From assembly GCF_000172415.1 (NCBI RefSeq), contig NZ_ABLD01000001.1, forward strand, positions 186,001-250,000: a stretch of DNA of 64,000 nt, in the 5' to 3' direction. Positions 8,740 through 17,168 of the stretch are shown here, in pieces. Under the pieces are notes generated by a model that saw only the letters and a program-made list of their open reading frames with translations, ran no database searches and was not told where the DNA came from. Origin of the DNA: Paraburkholderia graminis C4D1M. GTDB lineage: Bacteria > Pseudomonadota > Gammaproteobacteria > Burkholderiales > Burkholderiaceae. The number at the start of each line of letters is the position of its first letter. Positions within the stretch are counted from its first letter, which is position 1. A program made the translations under genes and the position numbers.

Positions 8740-9315
8740 TCACGCGGTCTCGCGGCGCAGTCGACGCACGTACAGCCATAACGCCGACACCAGAAAATAG
8801 ATCGCGCCCACCGCGGCATACGCCGCCACCCGCGAGATTGCCGGCGGCGTGGGCGCGCGAGCCTGCACGATGAAGTACGCGCCTGCCAGCGCCGACTGCG
8901 CACCGCTGAGAGCCATCGCCCATTGCGCGGCAAAGCGATTCCAGCGCCGCATAGCGGTGCCGAGTTGCAGGAGCCCGGACAGTATCGCCCACACCCCGAA
9001 GACGCCGAGCACCCAGTGCATGCGCGCATTCAAGGCCACGATGACCGCGACCGCCGCGGCCACGCTGATGACGGCGTTGATTGCCTGAGTGCGGCCCGCG
9101 GTCATTCCGCCGCTGCGCGACATATCGAAGTAGTTGGCAAGCGCATCCCACGCGGGATAGACGAACAGCAGCACTGCCGTCGCCTCCGGAGAACGCTGCC
9201 CGACCGAAAAAGCGAGCGCGACCCACAGCGCGGAAAACGCAGTCCGAACGAAGTAATAGCGCATGAGCCACCATTCGTCGCGAGCGGCTATGCCACTCAT
9301 CTGGCGTTCATTCAT
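8740..9315 (-). CDS. Integral membrane protein of unknown function
   Basis: 191 residues with a good AGGAGAA site before the ATG at 9315. About six hydrophobic segments can be drawn (for example AFSALWVALAFSV, AVISVAAAVAVIVAL, VLGVFGVWAILSGLLQLG, VGAIYFLVSALWLYV), ending in a basic cytoplasmic tail (RRLRRETA). The overall pattern recalls small HdeD/DUF308-like or YhhN-like membrane proteins, but I do not recognise a family with confidence. It converges on the amidohydrolase gene and is not part of that operon. Confidence 0.7.
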   Translation of the reverse strand: MNERQMSGIAARDEWWLMRYYFVRTAFSALWVALAFSVGQRSPEATAVLLFVYPAWDALANYFDMSRSGGMTAGRTQAINAVISVAAAVAVIVALNARMHWVLGVFGVWAILSGLLQLGTAMRRWNRFAAQWAMALSGAQSALAGAYFIVQARAPTPPAISRVAAYAAVGAIYFLVSALWLYVRRLRRETA

Positions 9316-9395
9316 AGCAACTTCTCCTGATTGTCACGATCGCACCCGTCGACCGGCGATGCGCGAGCCGCTGATTGACCGCCGCAATCCGCCGG

Positions 9396-9428
9396 CGAAC
9401 CGCGGCTCGAACCGCGGCTCGAACCGCC
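9396..9428. repeat. Short tandem repeat, 12-bp unit
   Basis: The unit CGAACCGCGGCT is repeated about 2.7 times directly after the stop codon of the gene ending at 9429. It is too short to assign a role and may form a small GC-rich hairpin. Confidence 0.6.
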
Positions 9429-10043
9429 TTACATCGGCGGAGCCGCGCCATCCTTTTCGACGATGATCTGCACAGCGTTGTACGCACCGCTCTTGCCGTG
9501 CGTTGCCACCACGAACACCCGCTTGCCCGCAGTCAGTTCGTCGCGCGTCGCGGGAATGAGCGTCACTACCGGCGCGTTCGCAGGCACGGTGACCGTGTTG
9601 GTGCCACCCTTGTACGAGAGCTTCAGGTCACGGCCGCTTGTACCTTGCACGATGGTGTCGACGTTGGCGTTCGTCATCGAGCTGCCAGCGCCGAGGTCCC
9701 ATGCAAAATGGCCCTCTGCCATCCCGCGTGCGGCTTCGGGAAATACCAGAACCTCCTTCGCTTCCAGCTTGCCGTCCGCGCCGGGCATCGCAGCGGCTCC
9801 GACATAGGCGCCGGGTTTGATATCGGAAAGCTGTATGGCTTTCACCGCATTCAGTCCGCTTGCATCGACTACTGCAATGCCGACCGTTTCGCCGCTACGC
9901 CGGTGCACCTGGAGCACGCCGCCGGAGTACGACTGAATGGTGCCCCTGATCCGTTCAGGCTTGTCAGCGGAAGTCTGTGCGAACGATGCGTTGGCGAACG
10001 CCAGCGCGATTAGTGAAACGACAACTTGGAAACGAAATGACAT
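9429..10043 (-). CDS. Periplasmic protein with DUF5666-like beta-barrel repeats
   Basis: 204 residues with CGGAG before the ATG. Residues 1-22 are a Sec signal peptide ending SFA|QT. The mature part consists of strand-rich units of the form IRGTIQSYSGGVLQVHRRSG ... IKPGAYVGAAAMPGADGKLEA, an OB-like pattern seen in DUF5666-type exported proteins. A second unit (RDLKLSYKGGTNTVTV ... DELTAGKRVFVVATHG) follows. Function unknown. A similar two-unit protein is encoded at 39602-40189. Confidence 0.7.
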   Translation of the reverse strand: MSFRFQVVVSLIALAFANASFAQTSADKPERIRGTIQSYSGGVLQVHRRSGETVGIAVVDASGLNAVKAIQLSDIKPGAYVGAAAMPGADGKLEAKEVLVFPEAARGMAEGHFAWDLGAGSSMTNANVDTIVQGTSGRDLKLSYKGGTNTVTVPANAPVVTLIPATRDELTAGKRVFVVATHGKSGAYNAVQIIVEKDGAAPPM

Positions 10044-10175
10044 GGATGCTCCGTCTGGTTAGGATCGGTGGTAAGCATCGCATCTTGCTCGTTCCGGCGG
10101 CATCGGTCAGATGACCGACCCTCTGCAACTCCGCCCGATCGCGTAGGGTTGCAGGCCGGTGCCATCAGCGGTTTC

Positions 10176-11288
10176 CTAGGCCAAGGTCGAGAAAGCGTCC
10201 GGGGTGAAGTTCCCAATCTCGTCGATGCGCCCTTGCCGGATCTTCTCGAGCCATGCCGCGTCCTGCAGCAACGCGCGTCCGACCGCTACCAGATCGAACT
10301 CTCCTCGTTCCAGTCGCGCTAACAGGTCGTCCAGCGGAGCGGATTGCGCGTCCTTGCCCGCAAACGAGTCGTAGACGTCGCTTCCAAGTCCCACCGATCC
10401 CACTGTAATGGTTGTGACGCCCGTGACTTTTTTCGCCCAGCCGGCCAGGTTCAGGTTTGCGTCGGCTTCGGGAAACGCGGGCTGCCAGTAGGCCGGCTGG
10501 GAGAGGTGGAAAGCATCCGCACCGGCATCCACAAGCAGGCCAAGCCACTCTTCGAGCACTGCTGGCGTCCCCGCGAGCCGTGCGCGGAAGTCCTTCGGCT
10601 TCCATTGCGAGAGGCGAAGAATCACTGGAAACCCCGGTGTCACCACCGCCCTGATCGCCTTCAGCACTTCCACAGCGAAGCGTGAGCGTTCGACGAGCGT
10701 CGCTCCGCCATATCGGTCGCCGCGCTGGTTGAGATCCTCCGAGAAAAACTGATTGATCAGGTAGCCATGCCCGCCGTGCAGTTCGACGCCGTCGAAGCCG
10801 AGCCGCTCTGCATCCGCTGCGGCTCGCGCGTATGCGTCGATTGTGTCCGCGACGTCTGACTCGCTCATCGGCTGAGCCACGCGTTCGCCGGTTATGGAGA
10901 GACCCGACGGGCTCTCGTAGCGATGAGCCAACGCCCGCTCGCCCGCTCCATTCGAAGGCTTATGTCCCACGTGCCACAGTTGCGGCGCAATGCGTCCTCC
11001 AGCCGCGTGGACCGCGTCGACTACTTTCTTCCAGCCGGCCAGCGCCGCCTCGCCATGAAAGCGCGGGACGTCCGGATCGTCGAGCGCGGCCGCGCGACCA
11101 ACACCGGTTCCTTCGGTGATGACGAGACCGACGCCGTGCGCCGCACGTCGCCGGTAGTACGCGGCGACGTCGGCGCCCGGTATGCCGCCTGGGGAGAAAG
11201 ACCGTGTCATCGGAGCCATGACTACCCGGTTAGGCACGGTGAGGGCATTGAGTCGATAAGGGGTGAGCAGAATGTCGAGATCGGGCAT
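10176..11288 (-). CDS. Old yellow enzyme family NADH:flavin oxidoreductase (NemA-like)
   Basis: 370 residues. The ATG at 11288 is chosen for the GGAGAA site upstream; ten extra residues are possible. FMN-binding TIM-barrel features: NRVVMAPMTRS near the N-terminus, GLVITEGT, QLWHVGH, the FDGVELHGGHGYLINQFF signature, and NQRGDRYGG. Members reduce activated C=C bonds of quinones, N-ethylmaleimide and nitro-esters with NAD(P)H in the cytoplasm. It follows the Tat hydrolase gene by 36 bases and both are divergent from an HxlR regulator, an arrangement typical of electrophile-stress operons. Confidence 0.92.
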   Translation of the reverse strand: MPDLDILLTPYRLNALTVPNRVVMAPMTRSFSPGGIPGADVAAYYRRRAAHGVGLVITEGTGVGRAAALDDPDVPRFHGEAALAGWKKVVDAVHAAGGRIAPQLWHVGHKPSNGAGERALAHRYESPSGLSITGERVAQPMSESDVADTIDAYARAAADAERLGFDGVELHGGHGYLINQFFSEDLNQRGDRYGGATLVERSRFAVEVLKAIRAVVTPGFPVILRLSQWKPKDFRARLAGTPAVLEEWLGLLVDAGADAFHLSQPAYWQPAFPEADANLNLAGWAKKVTGVTTITVGSVGLGSDVYDSFAGKDAQSAPLDDLLARLERGEFDLVAVGRALLQDAAWLEKIRQGRIDEIGNFTPDAFSTLA

Positions 11289-11324
11289 CGGGTTCTCCGG
11301 ATTCGAGTTGGCAAACACCGTTGG

Positions 11325-12209
11325 CTATAGGGCGTCGATCCATGCGGTAATCGCGGTGTTCACGTCGTCCGCGCGATCCTGCATGATCCAATGGCCTGTG
11401 CTGGTCCATACATCCACCTTCGATTTCGAATGCGAGAACCAGGAGCGCATGCGGTTCGCCTGCTCGGGGTCGCGGCACATCTGATAGAAGGGAACGGTAA
11501 GGCTCTTGCACAACGTTGCGCTCGCTTCTCCAATGCCGACCTGATCGTTGCCGAAGAACAGCGGACCGAACGACTCGCGCACGACATGCACTGGCATGCC
11601 CTGGACGCGCCTCGCGTGCCAACACTTGAATGCCGGCTCAGTGATGCGGTCATAGACAAGCTGGAACAAGGCCGGCACCACGATGCCAGGATCGCCCGCA
11701 TTCAAATCATGCGTAGTTTTCGCAAAAAGTTCGGCGGCGGCGCCGGAAAAACCGAGCGCGCCATCGACGGACACCACCGCGCTGACCAGATCCGGGCGCT
11801 TCGCGGCAAGTCGGGCTGCGATCTGGCCACCCATCGAATGCCCGACGAGAATGAACTTCTGTCCGGGATACCTTGTTGCGATAAATGCCTCGATGTCCGC
11901 GACGTAGTCGGCGGGCGTATAAGCGCCGGGCGGCATCAGCTCCGATCTGCCATGCCCGCGCAGATCGACAGCGACGACGCGATACCTGCTTTCGAAGAGC
12001 GGCAGTTGCCAGCTCCAGTCATGCGAATCGCAAGTCCAGCCGTGGAGAAACATGACGTTCTTTCCCGTACCTACCTCGGTCGCGAACAGTGTGGCCGGCG
12101 ATTTCGTTGCAGCAAAGGCTTCATGGTTCCCGAGAGTGGTCGCAATCGCTGCCGCACCGGCGACCTTCAGCATGTCGCGTCGAGACAGTTCGTGTTCCAT
12201 CATTTTCAT
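11325..12209 (-). CDS. Alpha/beta hydrolase with Tat signal
   Basis: 294 residues. A twin-arginine signal (ELSRRDMLKVAGAAAIA) leads to a probable cleavage site after AFA near residue 33, so the enzyme is exported folded to the periplasm. Nucleophile elbow GHSMGG (S125), oxyanion region FLHGW, Asp in the later strand and His in STGHWIM complete an alpha/beta-hydrolase triad. A cofactor-free haloperoxidase/esterase-type activity is likely, substrate unknown. AAGGATAG precedes the start. Cotranscribed with the old yellow enzyme gene. Confidence 0.88.
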   Translation of the reverse strand: MKMMEHELSRRDMLKVAGAAAIATTLGNHEAFAATKSPATLFATEVGTGKNVMFLHGWTCDSHDWSWQLPLFESRYRVVAVDLRGHGRSELMPPGAYTPADYVADIEAFIATRYPGQKFILVGHSMGGQIAARLAAKRPDLVSAVVSVDGALGFSGAAAELFAKTTHDLNAGDPGIVVPALFQLVYDRITEPAFKCWHARRVQGMPVHVVRESFGPLFFGNDQVGIGEASATLCKSLTVPFYQMCRDPEQANRMRSWFSHSKSKVDVWTSTGHWIMQDRADDVNTAITAWIDAL

Positions 12210-12326
12210 TCGCTATCCTTATTTATCACGAGTACATCAAACGCCTGGCTCGCTGGGCTGTGTGACGCCGAGCTCCAAGCAATTGACCGGACTCCATGTT
12301 ATACATTGGATATCTACGGTCAATTA

Positions 12327-12342
12327 CGCACCTTCAGGTGCG
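12327..12342. promoter_or_regulatory. Inverted repeat, candidate HxlR operator
   Basis: CGCACCT-TC-AGGTGCG, a perfect 7-bp inverted repeat, lies 24 bases before the HxlR start and within the divergent promoter region shared with the hydrolase gene. Position fits autoregulation plus control of the hydrolase/reductase operon; the sequence itself is not a known consensus. Confidence 0.4.
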
Positions 12343-12365
12343 CAGATATACAGGAAGATACCGAC

Positions 12366-12743
12366 ATGACTTGCGAGGTTGACGAGGTTTTCTTTGCGGA
12401 TTGCGCCGCACGCTCGTTTTTCGATCAGGTGGCGAACAAGTGGTCAGTGATGATTCTCACGCTGCTGACCAGGAAGCCAACTCGCTTCAACGAGATCAAG
12501 CGCAGGCTGGAAGGAATCACGCATAAGGCGCTTACGCAGGCGTTGAGGCGTCTCGAACGCAATGGCCTCGTCGCGCGGAATGTGCTCAATACTTCGCCGG
12601 TCGCGGTGGAATACTCGATCACAGAACTCGGGCGTACCCTGCAGGTTCCGTTCGGAGCGGTCTATGAATGGTCGATCAAGCATTTGCATGAGATCGATCA
12701 GGCGCAAAAAGCCTACGATCAACAGATGCCGGCAGAGCAATAG
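12366..12743 (+). CDS. HxlR-family transcriptional regulator
   Basis: 125 residues; the frame is open for a long way upstream but the ATG at 12366 gives the family's usual length. The winged helix is clear: WSVMILTLLTRKPTRFNEI, then LEGITHKALTQALRRLERNGLV and the wing ending in EYSITELGR. Cysteines at residues 3 and 13 flank the N-terminal helix, where YodB/QorR-type members carry redox-active Cys that react with quinones or diamide. It is divergent from the hydrolase/old-yellow-enzyme operon and probably represses it until electrophile stress. Confidence 0.9.
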   Translation: MTCEVDEVFFADCAARSFFDQVANKWSVMILTLLTRKPTRFNEIKRRLEGITHKALTQALRRLERNGLVARNVLNTSPVAVEYSITELGRTLQVPFGAVYEWSIKHLHEIDQAQKAYDQQMPAEQ

Positions 12744-12809
12744 GGAGAGAAGATCGGCGCGCTTATTCGATGATTGAGGCGCCGTTGTGAGTTGAGTGGC
12801 GACCTGTTT

Positions 12810-12878
12810 CTAGTGCAGTTTTCGTTCGATCGCGAAGTCGAGAAAAGCACGGGTCTTTGCCGGCACGTGGTGCCGGGA
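12810..12878 (-). pseudogene. Remnant: C-terminus of a LysR-type regulator
   Basis: Read on the minus strand, this stretch encodes about 22 residues ending VPAKTRAFLDFAIERKLH and a stop. This is the characteristic last helix of LysR regulators (compare SFIDFVVERF at the end of the LysR gene starting at 26407). No LysR body follows upstream; the frame enters the siderophore-reductase gene. It is a leftover from a deletion. Confidence 0.55.
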
Positions 12879-12911
12879 TCGTCTCCTGGTCGTCTTTTAG
12901 TCGCCGATGGC

Positions 12912-13760
12912 CTAGTCGTCGATGGTTTCATGCACGGCCACGGCGCCCTGTTTCCAGTAGCTCGCCGCGCGAATCCGCGACTTGTCGACGCCGCGTTCGG
13001 TGCACAGGTGATAGCGAATCGCGCGAATCGTCGCGGATTCGCCCGCGGCCCACACATAACCTTCGCCGTCATCCGGCAGATAGGTTGCGCGCACCGCTTG
13101 CAGCAACGCCTCGCCGCGCGCGCAGTGTTCGCTTCCGCTTCCGCTTTCGCGTTCGCTTCGATAACACCACACGAGGTGCAGTTCGGCTTCGGTCCTGAAT
13201 TCGATGCGAGCCGACGGATCGGCCACTTCGATCACCGCGGCCACGCGCTTGCCGGCCGGCAATTCCTCGAGGCGGCGCGCGATGGCGGGCAGGGCGGTGT
13301 CGTCGCCGATCAGCAGGTGCCAGTCGAAAGCGGTGGGAATCACGAGCGAGCCGCGCGGCCCGCCGATGCCCAGGTACTGGCCGGCTTTCGCCTGCGCCGC
13401 CCACGTTGCCGCGGGACCGGCTTCGTGCATCGCGAATTCGATATCGAGCTCGCGCGCGTCGCGATCGAAGCGGCGCGGCGTGAAATCGCGCGCCGTCGGG
13501 CGACGTCCTTCGGGGAACACGGGGCCGTCGGGGCCGGCTTGCGGCAGCACCGGCTTGTCGGCGCCCGGTTCGGGGAAGAAGACCTTGATGTGATCGTCGA
13601 ACGAAGCGGACACGAAGTCGTGCAGGTCTTCGCCCGTGAAGGTCACGCGGATCAGATGCGGCGTGAGCGCCTGCACTTTCTTCACTTGCAGCAGACGGAA
13701 CCTGAGCGGATGGCGCACGCGCTCTACGGCGAGGTCGGGTCGTTTTTCTTGAGTCGGCAT
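12912..13760 (-). CDS. yqjH: Siderophore-interacting protein, NADPH-dependent ferric-siderophore reductase (YqjH/ViuB family)
   Basis: 282 residues from the ATG at 13760 with AGGAG eight bases upstream. It starts with the FAD-binding barrel (LRFRLLQVKKVQALTPHLIRVTFTG, then FTPRRFD where YqjH-type enzymes have the FAD-binding RxYT-like motif). The NADPH domain follows (HLLIGDDTALPAIARRLEELP) and the C-terminus has GEGYVWAAGESATIRAIRYHL and ASYWKQGA, hallmarks of siderophore-interacting proteins. It reduces Fe(III)-siderophore complexes to free iron in the cytoplasm. The neighbouring PadR regulator is of the YqjI type known to control it. Confidence 0.9.
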   Translation of the reverse strand: MPTQEKRPDLAVERVRHPLRFRLLQVKKVQALTPHLIRVTFTGEDLHDFVSASFDDHIKVFFPEPGADKPVLPQAGPDGPVFPEGRRPTARDFTPRRFDRDARELDIEFAMHEAGPAATWAAQAKAGQYLGIGGPRGSLVIPTAFDWHLLIGDDTALPAIARRLEELPAGKRVAAVIEVADPSARIEFRTEAELHLVWCYRSERESGSGSEHCARGEALLQAVRATYLPDDGEGYVWAAGESATIRAIRYHLCTERGVDKSRIRAASYWKQGAVAVHETIDD

Positions 13761-13801
13761 TGAGTTGTTACTCCTGTCTGGTCGAAGTGTCGATGTCGAT
13801 G

Positions 13802-14623
13802 TCACGCAGTGGCCGCATCGTCGCGCTTGCCGTTGCCTGAATCCTGTTCGCCTTCGATTTCCTTCGCGGCTCGCATCAGGATCGCGGCGATGCGGCGCTG
13901 TTCTTCCGCCGATGCGTTGTCCCGGCGCAGCAGCGCATTTTTCAGCGCGCGGCGCGCGGCGTTCAGCTCGGGCAGCCAGCCGCCTTCGCTCACGTCGGCC
14001 GGTTCTTCACCGGCAAACGCGCGGCGCACCGAGTCCATCTTGCGCGCGATGTGGCTCAGCTTCGCGAGCATCAACTCGACGCGCTCGCGGTTGGCCGCGA
14101 GGTACTCGCGTCCCGCTTGCGCGAGTTCGTAGCGCTTGCGGTTGCCTTCGAGCTGCACCGTGACGTAGCCCAGTTCTTCGAGGTACGTGAGCGCCGGGTA
14201 CACCATGCCGGGGCTCGGGCTATAGAAGCCGTTAGAACGCGTTTCCAGCGCCTTGATGAGCTCGTAGCCGTGACTCGGTTGCGCGTCGATCAGCGAGAGC
14301 AGCAGCAGTTGCAGATCGTCGGAGCTGAACTTGCGGCCGCGCGGAAAGCCATCGCCTTCGCCGCCGAAGCCGCCAGGGCTGCCGCCGAACGGACCGCGCC
14401 CGCCGCGTCCGCCGCGATGCTCGTGATGACGTCCGATTGCATGCCAGAACGCCCACGGCGAAAAGCGATGCGCGCTGCCGACGCGCTCGGCGTCTTCGCT
14501 GCGAACTGCGTGGTGATGAGCGAACGCGTGCCACAGCGCATGGAGCGAGGGGCGCTCGAAGCCGGCGTCGAAAGAAGCGTGATCCGCTCCGTGACGGCGG
14601 TCAAAACGATGGTGATGACGCAT
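13802..14623 (-). CDS. yqjI: PadR-family metal-responsive repressor, YqjI-like
   Basis: 273 residues. The first 70 residues carry many histidines (MRHHHRFDRRH, HAFAHHH, HEHRGG), then a Gly-rich linker and a PadR winged helix from about residue 98 (LQLLLLSLIDAQPSHGYELIKAL ... YSPSPGMVYPALTYLEELGYV). In E. coli YqjI the His-rich N-terminus senses Ni or Fe and represses yqjH; the same gene pair is seen here, with 41 bases between them. AT-rich palindromes lie upstream of the start. The C-terminus is a charged helix. Confidence 0.88.
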   Translation of the reverse strand: MRHHHRFDRRHGADHASFDAGFERPSLHALWHAFAHHHAVRSEDAERVGSAHRFSPWAFWHAIGRHHEHRGGRGGRGPFGGSPGGFGGEGDGFPRGRKFSSDDLQLLLLSLIDAQPSHGYELIKALETRSNGFYSPSPGMVYPALTYLEELGYVTVQLEGNRKRYELAQAGREYLAANRERVELMLAKLSHIARKMDSVRRAFAGEEPADVSEGGWLPELNAARRALKNALLRRDNASAEEQRRIAAILMRAAKEIEGEQDSGNGKRDDAATA

Positions 14624-14642
14624 CTTGCGTCCTCCATTTATG

Positions 14643-14671
14643 TCTTAAGATGTGTCGTAAGATATATATCT
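14643..14671. promoter_or_regulatory. Candidate YqjI operator: two AT-rich palindromes
   Basis: TCTTAAGA (14643-14650) and AGATATATATCT (14660-14671) are both perfect palindromes, standing out in GC-rich DNA 20 to 48 bases upstream of the yqjI-like start. PadR regulators bind AT-rich inverted repeats, so autoregulation is likely. Exact match to the E. coli site is not claimed. Confidence 0.5.
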
Positions 14672-14837
14672 AAAGATGGTTTGTCAAACTTTCTTTTGGG
14701 CGCTATCGAGATGCAAGGACGCATCAAGGTCCGCGCGCGTCGCCGGCGTGACGGTCGCGAGACTGTACGACCAGGCGCGCGCCTTGCGTGCGAACGCTCA
14801 TTCCGGCAACGCTGCACCTGACCTTCTGGAGAAAAGC

Positions 14838-15107
14838 ATGGCAGACGTCGAACAGTTCAAGGACGACCTGGAAAACAACGCGGATGGCCTGATCGGAGGA
14901 AGTCGCGGCGATTTCATGGAGGCGCTTGGCGAGGCCGTCTACGCCCGGGCCGCGAGCGACCAGCTGGACAGCATCATCGCGGCTTACCTGAGCCTGCAGG
15001 AGGTGATCGACGAGAACGTCGACAACCTCGACGACGAGGCCGACCAGGCGATCGCTGATGCGACGGCCGAATTTAACGAAACGGTCGGCAGGATCCTGGG
15101 TGTGTAA
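14838..15107 (+). CDS. Small acidic protein of unknown function
   Basis: 89 residues. The ATG at 14838 has TCTGGAG upstream; the frame is open further upstream without a ribosome-binding site. The protein is strongly acidic and helical (QLDSIIAAYLSLQEVIDENV, then a Asp/Glu-rich segment DNLDDEADQAIADATAEF), with no signal peptide or membrane segment. It could be a small coiled-coil or metal-binding protein. No family recognised. Transcribed away from yqjI. Confidence 0.6.
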   Translation: MADVEQFKDDLENNADGLIGGSRGDFMEALGEAVYARAASDQLDSIIAAYLSLQEVIDENVDNLDDEADQAIADATAEFNETVGRILGV

Positions 15108-15129
15108 GCGACTTGCGCACGCAAGGGCG

Positions 15130-15158
15130 GGCGCAAGGTCGGCAGCACCGTCCTTGCG
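15130..15158. repeat. Inverted repeat between convergent genes
   Basis: GCGCAAGG / CCTTGCGC arms with a 13-base loop, followed by a run of six A on the plus strand. It lies between the ends of the small acidic gene and the D-lactate dehydrogenase gene. The T-run is on the wrong side for a standard terminator of the dehydrogenase, so its role is uncertain. Confidence 0.35.
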
Positions 15159-15193
15159 CGCAAAAAATCTGGTGGTCTTCGCGTAACGCTACG

Positions 15194-16933
15194 CTAGAGC
15201 GTCTGCTGACTTACCGCGGGCCGATCCTCGCAACCGCAGCGATACGGCGATCTTCCCCAGTTGAAGAGCCGCGAGGTTTTCCCGATACCGGGATTGAAGG
15301 AGTTAGTCGGATCCAGTTCCTCGTAGAACTGCTTGAGCGACTCCTTCGCCTCATACAGATGGCCGACGTTGTGCTCGGCCGGATACTCCGCACCGCGCGC
15401 AGCGAGTAGGGCGAGAATGTCGTCCTTGATGCGATCGCAGTCCACACCCTTCTTCACCAGATATTCCTGATGCAGCACATGGCAGAAGAAGTGGCCGCAA
15501 TACATGGTGAACTCGATGTGCTTCGAAATATGCTGCGGCAACTGTTCGAACCAGTCGGTTGCATTACGCGGCAGCGCGATGTCGAGCGCCACGATGTCCT
15601 CGACGGTCCGAGAATGAACGGCCCGATAGCGGACCACTGCGCCACCAATCGTGAAGCGGTTGAGAAACGCCGCGTCGCCTTCTTCTCGCGTGCATTCGAA
15701 GTAATTGCCCTGAGCCGTCGGAAAGCGCGACTTCAGATAAGTACGCGCTTCGTCTACACCTTCATTGCCCATCTTCAATAACAGGTGATGCTCGAAGCGA
15801 TCGCGGTACTCGATGAGTCGCCGCGGCAGATGCTCGGGCAAAAGCCGGCTCGCTGCCTGCAGCAGTCTGTCACTGATGGCCGTACCAAGGCCCATCTTCT
15901 CAGTCATGGCGTCGAACCGGCTCTTCGCCGCAAAAGCTAGCGGCACTTTGTCGGTGCCGAAAGCCCGAATGTAAAGGTACATGTCCTTCCCGTAGCGGCG
16001 ACTGATATCGAACGCGCCACGGTGCATGTACTCGCCTGCTATCGGCAAACTCTGGAAACCGCCCAGAATATCGCGGCGGATTGATTCGAGCTCGGCCGGA
16101 TCATTGCTGCCGATGTAGAACACCTGGGTGCGCTCGTCCGCCGCGAATGTGTCCAGCCGAAGGGCAAAAACCGCGAGGTGTCCGGCCGAGCCCGACGCTT
16201 CGTAAAGGCGGCGCGGGTCTGCGTTAAAGCGCGCGGGAGTCGATGCCGAGATATCCCGCACGTGGGTGCTGTATTCGTGGTCGGACGCGAGAAGTCCCAT
16301 CGCTGGCGGAACATCGTGCGGCAGTTCGCCTGCGTCGAGGCGGCCAAGTATGGCTTCGGCGGAATCGCCCAAATCGATTCCCAGGTGGTTCACCAGCTTC
16401 AGTTCGCCGTCGGCTGTGACGCGGGCATGTATCGAAAGCTGGGTAAACGCGGGACCGCGGCGAATGAGAGACCCGCCCGAGTTGTTGCAAACGCCTCCCG
16501 TCACGGACGCGCCGATGCAACTCGATCCGATCACAGAATGGGGCTCGCGCTTGAGCGGTGCGAGACGCCTTTCCAGTTGGTCCAGGGTAACGCCCGGCTG
16601 ACAAACGACCTGTTCGCCATTGCGAATCACGTCGAGCCGGCGCAACCGCATCGTATTGAGCACGACGACCGGACGATCGTAGCCATCGGCAGCCGGCGTC
16701 GATCCGCCGGTCAATCCGGTGTTGGCGGCCTGACAAATGACGATGACATTCGCATCATGGCACGCCTTTAGCGCCTGCCACATCTGGACCAATGTGCCGG
16801 GCTGCACAGCAGCCAATAGTGGACCGCTGCCATAGCGATATCCCTGGCGGAAGCGCCGCGTTTCAGCCGAGCCCGTAAAGACGAACTGGCTACCGACGAT
16901 GTCGCCGAGCAGACGGACAAGATCGTGCTTCAT
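15194..16933 (-). CDS. dld: Quinone-dependent D-lactate dehydrogenase
   Basis: 579 residues from the ATG at 16933 with GGAG upstream. It begins with a vanillyl-oxidase-type FAD-binding domain (GTLVQMWQALKACHDANVIVICQAANTGLTGGSTP). The membrane-association and cap regions of the E. coli Dld type follow (YMHRGAFDISRRYGKDMYLY, and near the end EYPAEHNVGHLYEAKESLKQ with NSFNPGIGKTSR). It oxidises D-lactate to pyruvate at the inner membrane and feeds electrons to quinone. Its start overlaps the stop of a truncated GntR gene (ATGA), showing past translational coupling. It closes a minus-strand catabolic cluster with a porin and DctA. Confidence 0.92.
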   Translation of the reverse strand: MKHDLVRLLGDIVGSQFVFTGSAETRRFRQGYRYGSGPLLAAVQPGTLVQMWQALKACHDANVIVICQAANTGLTGGSTPAADGYDRPVVVLNTMRLRRLDVIRNGEQVVCQPGVTLDQLERRLAPLKREPHSVIGSSCIGASVTGGVCNNSGGSLIRRGPAFTQLSIHARVTADGELKLVNHLGIDLGDSAEAILGRLDAGELPHDVPPAMGLLASDHEYSTHVRDISASTPARFNADPRRLYEASGSAGHLAVFALRLDTFAADERTQVFYIGSNDPAELESIRRDILGGFQSLPIAGEYMHRGAFDISRRYGKDMYLYIRAFGTDKVPLAFAAKSRFDAMTEKMGLGTAISDRLLQAASRLLPEHLPRRLIEYRDRFEHHLLLKMGNEGVDEARTYLKSRFPTAQGNYFECTREEGDAAFLNRFTIGGAVVRYRAVHSRTVEDIVALDIALPRNATDWFEQLPQHISKHIEFTMYCGHFFCHVLHQEYLVKKGVDCDRIKDDILALLAARGAEYPAEHNVGHLYEAKESLKQFYEELDPTNSFNPGIGKTSRLFNWGRSPYRCGCEDRPAVSQQTL

Positions 16934-17121
16934 GGCGCTTCTCCGCTGATGCTTGCACGGATATACGAGTCCTCCGTGCTTCGAATGTGGTTGCGCAGTT
17001 CGGTGCAGGCTTTGCGCACATTGCCGTCGCGAATGAGTTGCATGATCTCGTAGTGCGTGTCGTGGCACGCCTGAATCGACGATTGCTCGTATGACCGGAA
17101 CGGCGCGCTGCATGCCTGCGC
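16930..17121 (-). pseudogene. Truncated GntR-family regulator (FCD domain tail)
   Basis: A 63-residue frame, bounded upstream by an in-frame TAG at 17122-17124 and with no start codon, encodes a GntR FCD-domain C-terminus: QACHDTHYEIMQLIRDGNV followed by RKACTELRNHIRSTEDSYI. The final TGA overlaps the dld ATG. FCD-type GntR proteins (LldR, DldR) commonly control lactate dehydrogenases. The DNA-binding half is missing, so dld has lost its adjacent repressor here or is controlled in trans. Confidence 0.7.
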
Positions 17122-17168
17122 CTATGGTTGAGATAGATATTAACAGGCGGCAGCCACAGAGCCTGCAT

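Noticed and set aside
9396..9428. CRISPR-like repeat
   Set aside because: Units are 12 bp with no spacers; simple tandem repeat. No CRISPR array or cas gene seen in the window.
11391..12365. Long plus-strand frame leading into the HxlR gene
   Set aside because: It is the antisense of the Tat hydrolase gene; the HxlR protein starts at 12366.
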